A stretch of DNA of 10,461 nt from Clostridia bacterium (GTDB lineage Bacteria; Bacillota; Clostridia; Oscillospirales; CAG-272). A program made the translations under genes and the position numbers. The notes under the pieces are model-generated. The model worked only from the letters and a program-made list of their open reading frames with translations. It had not been told where the DNA came from and did not search any database. The stretch lies in NCBI GenBank assembly GCA_900768535.1, contig CAAGDE010000021.1, positions 1-10,461 of the forward strand, in the 5' to 3' direction. Positions 1 to 6,025 of this stretch are shown piece after piece. Each line of letters begins with the position of its first letter. Positions within the stretch are counted from its first letter, which is position 1.

Positions 1-90
1 ATCCTTGCCGGTCTTTACGCTCTCTTCAAGACCACGATCCTGCCCAGCCTCGGCACCAAGATCGGCGAAATGTTCAATTACGCGGGTTGA
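1..90 (+). CDS. C-terminal end of a small hydrophobic pilin-like (DUF6133/Flp-like) protein, 5' partial
   Basis: Reading from base 1, 29 codons run to a TGA at 88-90. The visible tail starts ILAGLYALFKTTILPSLGTK and ends in GEMFNYAG. A hydrophobic stretch followed by a short amphipathic tail ending in an MFNYAG-like motif is what I recall for small (about 60-75 residue) membrane proteins of the DUF6133 type, which sit in conjugative-element gene clusters of Clostridia. They also resemble the C-terminal half of Flp-type pilins. The N-terminus, including any signal or prepilin site, lies outside the window. If the assignment is right, a mobile element or secretion cluster lies just upstream. 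Codon use is GC-rich and matches the downstream genes. The family call rests on a short tail only; that this is the end of a real gene is more secure. Confidence 0.55.
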   Translation: MLAGLYALFKTTILPSLGTKIGEMFNYAG

Positions 91-105
91 TCGCGTAACC
101 GCACA

Positions 106-129
106 GAGGGGATGTTCCGGCATCCCCTC
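106..129 (+). repeat. Perfect 9-bp inverted repeat (RNA hairpin) between two small genes
   Basis: GAGGGGATG at 106-114 and CATCCCCTC at 121-129 are exact reverse complements around a 6-nt loop, TTCCGG. The hairpin lies 15 nt after the stop of the pilin-like gene and 12 nt before the AAAGGAG ribosome site at 142-148. No T-run follows it, so it is not a standard intrinsic terminator. It may stabilise the 3' end of the upstream message or reduce expression of the genes behind it. That role is inference. Confidence 0.6.
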
Positions 130-155
130 CACACCTCTCGGAAAGGAGAAAAACC

Positions 156-391
156 ATGTATATGAATCCAACAATTCCGATTGTCACGCCTGCTTTGAGC
201 TGGACAGCCGTCAGGGGCTCGTCACGCTGACCTGCGGCAAGGCAACCGAGCTTTTCCGCTTTGACCCGGAGCGTCTGCCCGGCGTCTGCTGTCTCAATCT
301 GTGGAGCACGGCAGGCTGCTGTGACGTTCTGCGCTTCGTCGCCATCGACCGGGAGGATCACACCCTCCCAAAGAAAGGAACCGCGCCATGA
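156..391 (+). pseudogene. Small cysteine-rich protein gene of unknown function with an apparent single-base frameshift
   Basis: A good ribosome site (AAAGGAG, 142-148) precedes ATG 156. That frame reads MYMNPTIPIVTPA and then hits TGA at 228-230 after 24 codons. From TTT at 194-196 the frame one base back stays open, with third positions rich in G and C like the neighbouring genes, to TGA 389-391. That stop overlaps the rhamnosidase ATG at 388 (ATGA). Adding one T to the TTT gives an intact 78-residue protein continuing FELDSRQGLVTLTCGKATEL. It would hold five cysteines, including two CC pairs eight residues apart (about 45-46 and 55-56), and no clear membrane segment or signal peptide. I do not recognise the family. 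The site is not a classical X XXY YYZ slippery sequence, so a real mutation or an assembly error is likelier than programmed frameshifting. Alternatively, only the 24-residue peptide is made, as a leader. The overlap suggests it belonged to the same transcript as the rhamnosidase. Confidence 0.5.
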
Positions 392-2595
392 TAGAATACG
401 CCAAATGGATCACCACCCCGGTCACAAAGCCGGGCGCTCCGGTGATCTTCCGGAAAACCGTCCGTCTGCCGGATGTCCCGAAAACGGCAACAGCCGAGAT
501 TTCCGCCTTCGGCTGCTATTCCCTCTTTCTGAACGGCAGTCGGGTCGGGAACCGCCTCCTCACCCCCGGATGGACGGTATACGCCAGCCGCATCCAGTAC
601 CAGACCTATGATCTGTCCGGACTGCTCCGGGCAGGCGAGAACCGCATTGAAATCGAGGTTGCGCCCGGATGGGCAAGCGGCGCAATCGCGTTTCAGCCCG
701 ATCAGCCGACCGTCACGAGGCTTGCCGCCGTTTTTGCGTTCTCCCTGACCTTTCCGGACGGCTCCGGATGCCGTTTCCGCTCGGATACCGACTGGGAGGT
801 CTGTTCCTCCCGCATCCTCTATTCCGACATCTACCACGGCGAAACGGTCGATCTGACCGCCCCTCTGCGTCACCTCGGAAAAGCCGTTGCTTCGGATTTT
901 CACACCGCCCTGATTCCGCAGATCAACGAACCCGTAACCGAGCAGGAGCGGATTGCCCCGCTTTCCGTCTTCACCACACCGAAGGGGGAAACGGTCATCG
1001 ATTTCGGGCAGAATCTTGCCGGTTATGTCGAGGTCCGCATCCGTGCGCCGCGCGGCGCACGGATTGTCCTGCACCACGCGGAGGTGCTTGACCGGGACGG
1101 AAACTTCTACACCGACAATCTGCGCGGTGCGCGCAATCTCTGTACCTACATCTGCGACGGCGGCGAAAACCGCTTCCGTCCGTCCTACTCCTATCAGGGC
1201 TTCCGCTACGTCCGACTGACCGAATTCCCCTTTTCCGATCCCGATCCGGCAGGCTTCCGTGCGGTCGTCATTCACTCGGAGCTTCAGCGGACCGGGCAGT
1301 TCGTTTGCGGGAGTGAACCCATCAACCGCCTTTACGAAAATATGATCAGCAGTCTGCGCAGCAACTTCATCGATGTTCCGACCGACTGCCCGCAGCGTGA
1401 CGAGCGTCTGGGCTGGACGGGCGACGTGCTGGTTTTTGCCAGGACTGCGGCACTCTGCTACGGGGTGTCCGGGTTCTTCCGCAAATGGCTCGGCGACCTG
1501 CGGGCAGATCAAAGTGCGGAGGGATGGATCCCGTGGGTCGTTCCGAACCGGATGCTTCCTTTTGACCGGGATTTTGTCAGTGCGGGATGGGGCGATGTCT
1601 GCTGCGTTCTGCCTTGGGAGCTTTACCTTGCCTACGGAGACGCATCGGTTCTTGCGGAAAATTTCGACATGATGCGCCGTTGGGTGGACGCCATCCGGCG
1701 GGACGGAAGCACCGAAGCGCTCTGGCTTCCCGACCGGCGGCAGTTCGGCGACTGGCTTGCCTCCGACCGCGATCCCGAGCAATGCAACGGTCTGACCTCC
1801 ACCGACCTGATTGCCACCGCCTTCTTCGCGCACTCCACCGACCTGCTGATCCGCGCCGGTCATGTGCTGGGAGAGGATATGTCCGATTATGAGCGCCTCC
1901 TGCGGGACATTTCGGACGCATACCGCGCACGCTTCTTCCCGGGCGGCAGGATCTCCCCGCAGCTTTCCGAAACACAGACCTCCTATGTCCTGACGCTCGC
2001 CTTCGGGCTTTGCTCCGGGCAGGAGCGTCCGGTGTTTGCCGCCCGGCTTGCCGACATGATCCGGGAAAAGGACAACCATATGACCACCGGCTTCCTCGGA
2101 ACCGCCTACCTGCTCCACGTGCTTTCGGACAACGGCTATGCCTCGCTCGCCTATGATCTGCTTCTGCAGGAAACGCCCCCTTCCTGGCTCTGGTCGGTGA
2201 AGTGCGGTGCCACGACCGTCTGGGAGCACTGGAACGGTCAGCGCGAGGACGGCAGCTTCTGGAACCCGAACATGAACTCCTTCAATCACTATGCCTACGG
2301 AGCGGTCTTTGATTGGGTCATCGGCGTTGCCTGCGGCATCAAGCCCTCTGCAAAAGCACCCGGATATCAAAGCATCCTGATCGCTCCGCATCCGGATCCC
2401 CGCCTGGGTCACGCCCAAGCCACCCTGGAAACCGCGCACGGCAGGCTTTTTTCCGGCTGGGCATTCCGGGAGGGGCACATCACCTATACGCTCCGGGTGC
2501 CGAAGGGCTGCCGCGCGCATCTGCAGCTTCCCGGCGGGTACAGCACCGAGCTGTCCTCCGGAGCCTACCGGTTTTATGAAGCAACGGGAGAATAA
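388..2595 (+). CDS. Alpha-L-rhamnosidase, glycoside hydrolase family 78 (cytoplasmic)
   Basis: This 735-residue enzyme should remove terminal alpha-L-rhamnose from oligosaccharides or glycosides by the inverting GH78 mechanism. Visible domains in order: an N-terminal beta-sandwich (about 15-150, with FGCYSLFLNGSRVG and LLTPGW); the second rhamnosidase beta-domain (about 190-300, DFGQNLAGYVEV at 205-216, YQGFRYVRL); an alpha/alpha six-hairpin catalytic barrel (about 310-640); and a C-terminal beta-domain (about 655-735, APHPDPRLGHA, GWAF). The family motif TDCPQRDERLGWTGD is at 332-346; Glu339 fits the general acid. TTVWEHWNG follows, with Glu613 as the likely base. There is no signal peptide, so the enzyme is probably cytoplasmic. 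At 735 residues it is shorter than many GH78 proteins of 850-950, which carry an extra N-terminal domain. The start at ATG 388 overlaps the stop of the broken small gene upstream, with GAAAGG about 12 nt before it. The AraC-family gene follows after 1 nt. Natural substrate (pectin-derived or plant glycoside) cannot be read from sequence. Confidence 0.95.
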   Translation: MIEYAKWITTPVTKPGAPVIFRKTVRLPDVPKTATAEISAFGCYSLFLNGSRVGNRLLTPGWTVYASRIQYQTYDLSGLLRAGENRIEIEVAPGWASGAIAFQPDQPTVTRLAAVFAFSLTFPDGSGCRFRSDTDWEVCSSRILYSDIYHGETVDLTAPLRHLGKAVASDFHTALIPQINEPVTEQERIAPLSVFTTPKGETVIDFGQNLAGYVEVRIRAPRGARIVLHHAEVLDRDGNFYTDNLRGARNLCTYICDGGENRFRPSYSYQGFRYVRLTEFPFSDPDPAGFRAVVIHSELQRTGQFVCGSEPINRLYENMISSLRSNFIDVPTDCPQRDERLGWTGDVLVFARTAALCYGVSGFFRKWLGDLRADQSAEGWIPWVVPNRMLPFDRDFVSAGWGDVCCVLPWELYLAYGDASVLAENFDMMRRWVDAIRRDGSTEALWLPDRRQFGDWLASDRDPEQCNGLTSTDLIATAFFAHSTDLLIRAGHVLGEDMSDYERLLRDISDAYRARFFPGGRISPQLSETQTSYVLTLAFGLCSGQERPVFAARLADMIREKDNHMTTGFLGTAYLLHVLSDNGYASLAYDLLLQETPPSWLWSVKCGATTVWEHWNGQREDGSFWNPNMNSFNHYAYGAVFDWVIGVACGIKPSAKAPGYQSILIAPHPDPRLGHAQATLETAHGRLFSGWAFREGHITYTLRVPKGCRAHLQLPGGYSTELSSGAYRFYEATGE

Positions 2596-2596
2596 T

Positions 2597-3652
2597 ATGA
2601 CGGACGAACCGAAGGAAATCCTCTATCCGTCCAAAAAAGGACGGCACGCTTTTGAAATCGTGGAAGCGCTCGGAGACGTGACGCTGACGATTCTTCACAA
2701 CAACATTCTGGACGAAACCGAGAGCACGCTCTGGAAAAGCGACTGGCATTACCACAGCCTGTGCGAAATCGTGGTGCTGTGCTCCGGAGACGAGCACATC
2801 CTGTTCGAGGATCAGACCTTTGTTGCCATGAATCCGCATGACATCTGCATCATTCCGAAGGGACTGTCGCACTTTTGCTCCCCGGTCGGAGAGCGGCAGA
2901 AGCGGATCAGCCTGCTGATCTCCATTGTCCCGCAGAAGGGGCTGACTTCACAGTCTGCCCGTGCGGACTGCCTGCTCCTGCGCATCCTGACCGAGCTGAT
3001 CAACGAAAAAAACGTTCCGATCCTGCTCAAGTCCCAGCCGGAGCTTTTCTCCAATGTCAGCGGCGCGCTGTCGGTTCTGCAGTCAGGGGATCCCCTCACC
3101 AGTGTCCTCGTCAAGCACCAGCTGATTCTGTTTGTCCTGCAATGCCTCAGTGCGGTCTTTCGCCGGTCCAGCGACTATCTGCCGTCGGATGAATTTGACC
3201 TCTCCCTCTACGGAACCGACACGGCGGATATCCGCAAACAGCTGATCGAGCACTTTATGTCGGTCAGCTTCCGCTCCTGCACCGTCGAAATGCTTGCAGA
3301 GCGCCTGCACCTCGGTGTCCGGCAGACCAACCGGATCATCCGCGGACATTACAGAATGAATTTCGTCGAGCTGCTCAATCATTACCGGATCACGGTGGCA
3401 CAGCAGCTGCTCCTGAACGGGGAAAAGGCGAATGTCGTCGCGGAGCACGTCGGATACCGTTCGATCGGCGGCTTCCGGAAAGCCTTCCGGCGGGTGACCG
3501 GACTTACCCCACGCGAATTCATGCAGAAATACGGAAGCGAAGGCTGCACACCGCCTGCCCCCGGCTTTCCGGGACTTTCCTCCTGCCGGGAGGAATTGCC
3601 CTCCGGAACCGATGCAAAACAGCCCGATCCGTTTTGGGAGGACAACACATGA
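2597..3652 (+). CDS. AraC-family transcriptional regulator with N-terminal cupin sensor
   Basis: This 351-residue regulator probably senses a sugar from the substrate of the flanking enzymes and controls this operon; that target is inferred from position. The N-terminal part is an AraC-type cupin: DWHYHSLCEIVVLCSGDEHI begins at residue 49, followed by MNPHDICIIPKGLSHF. The C-terminal AraC DNA-binding domain spans about 229-312, with two helix-turn-helix units (TVEMLAERLHLGVRQTNRII, then NVVAEHVGYRSIGGFRKAFR) and the usual ending LTPREFMQKY. After it comes an unusual 39-residue tail rich in Pro, Gly and Ser (313-351), where family members normally stop. I chose ATG 2597 because GGGAG at 2586-2590 is 6 nt upstream and the gene then starts 1 nt after the rhamnosidase stop. 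An in-frame ATG at 2576 would add 7 residues but has a weaker site. Its stop overlaps the start of the GH35-like gene (ATGA). No signal peptide. Confidence 0.92.
   Translation: MTDEPKEILYPSKKGRHAFEIVEALGDVTLTILHNNILDETESTLWKSDWHYHSLCEIVVLCSGDEHILFEDQTFVAMNPHDICIIPKGLSHFCSPVGERQKRISLLISIVPQKGLTSQSARADCLLLRILTELINEKNVPILLKSQPELFSNVSGALSVLQSGDPLTSVLVKHQLILFVLQCLSAVFRRSSDYLPSDEFDLSLYGTDTADIRKQLIEHFMSVSFRSCTVEMLAERLHLGVRQTNRIIRGHYRMNFVELLNHYRITVAQQLLLNGEKANVVAEHVGYRSIGGFRKAFRRVTGLTPREFMQKYGSEGCTPPAPGFPGLSSCREELPSGTDAKQPDPFWEDNT
3560..3595 (+). repeat. Two short tandem hairpins within the tail of the AraC-family gene
   Basis: CCCGG (3560-3564) pairs with CCGGG (3569-3573) around CTTT. TTCCTCC (3577-3583) pairs with GGAGGAA (3589-3595) around TGCCG. 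Both lie in the stretch coding for the extra Pro/Gly-rich tail, 55-90 nt before the next start codon. No T-run follows, so they are not a working terminator by the usual rules. They could be the remains of an old gene end, or affect the relative expression of the third gene. Short stems like these also arise by chance in GC-rich DNA. Confidence 0.3.
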
Positions 3653-5733
3653 GCCAGAGCTTTTCTTTTGACCGTCACGGCTTTCTCATCGATGGAAAGC
3701 GCACCTTTCTGATCAGCGGGGAGGTGCCGTACTTCCGCGTTCCGAAGCGGGACTGGGAGCCCCGCCTGCGCCTGCTATGCAAATCGGGCGCAAACTGCCT
3801 TGCCACCTACATCCCCTGGTGCATCCATGAGCCGACAGACGGAAGGCTCCTGTTCGATGACTGCGAGGAGCGCGATCTCTCCGATTTCCTTGCGCTTGCG
3901 GGAAAGCTCGGACTGAAGGTTCTTCTGCGTCCGGGTCCTTACCAATACGCCGAGCTGACCGGGGACGGCATTCCGGAATGGCTCTGGGAAAACTATCCCG
4001 ATACGCGCGCAAAGCGACCGGACGGCAGGGATTTCGAAAGCGGCATTCCGGTCTTCTCCTACCTGAGCCCCACCTTTCTTGCGCGTGCAAAGCGCTACCT
4101 GTCGGCGGTCTGCCGGGTCATACGCCCCTACCTTGCGGCAGTCGGCGGTCCTGTCGTCATGCTGCAGCTCGACAACGAGCTTGCCGGCGTCCACCTTTGG
4201 CGCGGCTCTCCCGACTGCAATCCGTCCGCCCTGGGAATCGGCGTTCCGGGCGGACGCTATCCGAGCTTTCTTGCGCGCCGGTACGGAACGGTGGAAGCGC
4301 TCAACGCAGCCTACGGATCGGCGTATACCGATTTTGCATCGGTCCGTCCGACCGGTCAGGCGGCAGTCGACGACTGCTTCGAGTGCTATCGGCTCTCCCT
4401 GGGGGACTACGCGGAAATCCTGCGCGACCACCTCCGCTCGGAGGGCGTGACCGAGCCGGTCTGCCACAATGCGGCGTCTCCCGGCTTCGTCCCGCTTTTC
4501 CGGGAATTCAACCGGCGGCTCGGCAGCGGGTTCCTGCTCGGTCTCGACTCCTATTTCCAGTTGACCTGGGGAAGCGGACGGCTTGCCCCCACCCCCGGAT
4601 ACCTCGCCGGAAGCATTCAGCTCGGCGCCGATCTTCTGGAGGAGGCGGGAAACCCCTATACGGTTCTGGAAATGCAGTCCGGCAGCTATGCGGATACGCC
4701 CCCGCTCCTGCCGCGTCCGCTGGAAGCGCACCTGATGGCGCATCTGGCAATGGGTCTGCGGGGCGTCAATTACTATATCTTTGCCGGAGGAAACCGCAGC
4801 GGAGCCTACGGAACGACCGCCGACTGCTATGACTACCATGCCGGCGTCGGCGCAAACGGGGAAAAGCGTCCGAATCTGCGCGTCCTGCGGCGCTTCTCCC
4901 GCCTGATGAAGCGGAACGCCTGGCTCTGCGAAGCGGACCGCATCCATACGGTTTGCGTCGGAGTGGACAGCACCCTGCTCTCCGGCGACCAGAATCCCCT
5001 GCACGCCGCCTCCGGTTCCCTTTCCCGCCTCCTGCACGGGCTGATGTATACGCTGATGTCGACCCCGTATCCCTCCCGGTACACCGACCTCTCCGACCGC
5101 ATCCGGACAAAGCTCCCGCTCCTGGTCTGTCATCCCGCGCTTCTGAGCCATGCCGCTCAGGAAAACCTCGTGCGCTTCGTCCGCGGCGGCGGCAAGCTGA
5201 TTCTCATCGGGGGAATCCCGGCTGCGCATACGCCGCTTGCCGCCCTTGTCGGCGTCGAAACCGCCCCGCACGACAGCCACGTCCCGGTCATGCGCTTCGG
5301 AAACCGCAGTCTGTACGGCATCAAGTCGCAATGCCGGATCCTGTCCCCGCTGCCGGGCGACCGCGTCATCCTGATCGATCCGACCGGACAGAGCCTTTAC
5401 GGGATCCGGGGCAGGCGCGGCGACGGGGAGCTGTTCTTCCTCTGCGCCGGATGGGATGCCGGATTGTCGGATCAGCGCGACCTGCTTGCGGGACTGCTGG
5501 AGGCGGCAGGCGCGGAGCCGGTTCTCTCCTGCTCCGATCCCGCAGTGTGTACGGCAATCCGGCGCGGGAAGGACCGGGACGCAATCTTTCTCATCAATCT
5601 GCATCACGGAACGCTCAGAACCTCGGTCACCCGCTATGAAAACGGCAAAGCGGTCCCGCTCGGTCGCTTCAGCCTGAAGCCGCTTGAGGTCCGGATGCTG
5701 GTCAGGCGGCACCGACCGCAAAAAAATCCGTAA
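3649..5733 (+). CDS. GH35-type beta-galactosidase-like glycoside hydrolase, divergent, with GATase-like C-terminal domain
   Basis: This 694-residue protein has a GH35 TIM-barrel: FLISGEVPYFRVP near the start, YIPWCIHEP (54-62), LGLKVLLRPGPYQYAEL (87-103), then GGPVVMLQLDNELAG (166-180). Glu177 fits the acid/base; typical GH35 enzymes have ENE where this one has DNE. Glu341 in TVLEMQSGSY is the likely nucleophile, and GLRGVNYYIFAGG matches the late barrel motif. Residues about 485-540 (KLPLLVCHPALL, FVRGGGKLILIGG) look like the amidotransferase-fold domain found after the barrel in GH42-type beta-galactosidases, and a small beta-domain ends the protein. It should release terminal beta-galactose or a related sugar by a retaining mechanism. 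No signal peptide is seen, so it is probably cytoplasmic. ATG 3649 was chosen because GGGAGG (3636-3641) is 7 nt upstream and it overlaps the regulator stop (ATGA); an in-frame TTG at 3634 is unlikely. A strong terminator follows. Family is fairly sure; exact substrate is not. Confidence 0.85.
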   Translation: MSQSFSFDRHGFLIDGKRTFLISGEVPYFRVPKRDWEPRLRLLCKSGANCLATYIPWCIHEPTDGRLLFDDCEERDLSDFLALAGKLGLKVLLRPGPYQYAELTGDGIPEWLWENYPDTRAKRPDGRDFESGIPVFSYLSPTFLARAKRYLSAVCRVIRPYLAAVGGPVVMLQLDNELAGVHLWRGSPDCNPSALGIGVPGGRYPSFLARRYGTVEALNAAYGSAYTDFASVRPTGQAAVDDCFECYRLSLGDYAEILRDHLRSEGVTEPVCHNAASPGFVPLFREFNRRLGSGFLLGLDSYFQLTWGSGRLAPTPGYLAGSIQLGADLLEEAGNPYTVLEMQSGSYADTPPLLPRPLEAHLMAHLAMGLRGVNYYIFAGGNRSGAYGTTADCYDYHAGVGANGEKRPNLRVLRRFSRLMKRNAWLCEADRIHTVCVGVDSTLLSGDQNPLHAASGSLSRLLHGLMYTLMSTPYPSRYTDLSDRIRTKLPLLVCHPALLSHAAQENLVRFVRGGGKLILIGGIPAAHTPLAALVGVETAPHDSHVPVMRFGNRSLYGIKSQCRILSPLPGDRVILIDPTGQSLYGIRGRRGDGELFFLCAGWDAGLSDQRDLLAGLLEAAGAEPVLSCSDPAVCTAIRRGKDRDAIFLINLHHGTLRTSVTRYENGKAVPLGRFSLKPLEVRMLVRRHRPQKNP

Positions 5734-5777
5734 CGGGTCCCACCCGCTCCCGAAAAAAAGAATCCGTCCCCGTTTTG

Positions 5778-5821
5778 AGGGCAGACCGTGCGATGCGTTT
5801 TTCGCACGGTCTGCCCTTTTT
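5778..5821 (+). terminator. Strong intrinsic terminator ending the rhamnosidase/AraC/GH35 operon
   Basis: A perfect 15-bp GC-rich stem, GGGCAGACCGTGCGA (5779-5793) with TCGCACGGTCTGCCC (5802-5816), encloses an 8-nt loop and is followed directly by TTTTT (5817-5821). It lies 45 nt after the GH35-like stop codon, in front of the arg promoter. On the opposite strand no T-run follows the stem, so it should act on + strand transcripts only. It separates the sugar operon from the arginine operon. Confidence 0.95.
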
Positions 5822-5835
5822 GCACGGATCCGTGC
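5822..5835. repeat. 14-bp perfect palindrome right after the terminator
   Basis: GCACGGATCCGTGC reads the same on both strands and starts directly after the terminator T-run. It shares GCACGG with the right arm of the terminator stem. It lies 113 nt upstream of the -35 box of the arginine promoter. It could be a protein-binding site or a chance extension of the terminator. The rest of 5836-5915 shows no gene and no clear structure. Confidence 0.5.
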
Positions 5836-5915
5836 GCCGCCCGACTGACTCCGGAGACGCGCTTCCGTCAAATTGCCGAATGGGTGAATATCCGTTTGGC
5901 GTTGCACTGTCATAT

Positions 5916-5929
5916 CTCATAAATATGCA
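5916..5929. promoter_or_regulatory. Candidate upstream ARG box (arginine repressor site)
   Basis: CTCATAAATATGCA matches 10 of 14 positions of the ARG-box core TGAATAWWTATTCA, which is known for ArgR/AhrC repressors. Its centre is 53 bp, about five helical turns, upstream of the better box over the -10 element. ArgR hexamers commonly bind pairs of boxes, but not always at this distance. The site lies in an AT-rich stretch, which raises the rate of chance matches. A lone half-site, TGAATA, is found at 5885-5890, about three turns further up. Confidence 0.35.
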
Positions 5930-5947
5930 TTATTTTCGGATAAATAC

Positions 5948-5976
5948 TTGACAAACCACGGGTTATCGTGTATAAT
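5948..5976 (+). promoter_or_regulatory. Consensus housekeeping promoter of the arginine operon
   Basis: TTGACA at 5948-5953 and TATAAT at 5971-5976 are both exact consensus hexamers with an ideal 17-bp spacer. Transcription should start around 5983, giving a leader of roughly 40 nt before argG. A promoter this strong usually needs a repressor, which fits the ARG-box-like sequence over the -10 element. No attenuator, riboswitch or leader peptide is seen in the short leader. Confidence 0.93.
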
Positions 5977-5982
5977 TATGCA
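5969..5982. promoter_or_regulatory. Candidate ARG box overlapping the -10 element
   Basis: TGTATAATTATGCA matches 12 of 14 positions of the ARG-box core TGAATAWWTATTCA and covers the TATAAT at 5971-5976. Binding here by an ArgR/AhrC-type repressor with arginine would block RNA polymerase directly. The placement before arginine synthesis genes supports the call. The overlap with a consensus -10, which itself supplies TATAAT, weakens it, since part of the match is forced by the promoter. The repressor gene is not in the window. Confidence 0.5.
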
Positions 5983-6025
5983 TATCACATGAAAAAATAA
6001 ACATAAAAAATACGAGGGTTATATC

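Noticed and set aside
87..92. TTGATC as a -35 box for the small gene and rhamnosidase
   Set aside because: No acceptable -10 element lies 16-18 bp downstream; the sequence there is GC-rich and enters the hairpin.
192..200. Programmed -1 ribosomal frameshift at GCTTTGAGC
   Set aside because: It does not match the X XXY YYZ slippery pattern and I see no strong stem-loop just downstream. A lost T is simpler, though it is not excluded.
5..391. A single 128-residue protein starting at TTG 5
   Set aside because: Its first 50 codons overlap the end of the pilin-like gene in another frame and read as nonsense. Only the part after about 194 looks coding, so a frameshifted gene starting at ATG 156 explains it better.
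358..2520. 720-codon open frame on the minus strand opposite the rhamnosidase
   Set aside because: It is a mirror of a GC-rich + strand gene. It shows no family motifs, is rich in Arg/Gly/Pro/Ala, and lies opposite clear GH78 motifs.
3775..5913. 712-codon open frame on the minus strand opposite the GH35-like gene and its terminator
   Set aside because: Low-complexity composition, no recognisable domain, and it runs through the strong terminator. The + strand has clear enzyme motifs.
5983..6025. Riboswitch, T-box or attenuator in the argG leader
   Set aside because: The leader is only about 40 nt, AT-rich and without stable stems or a leader peptide.
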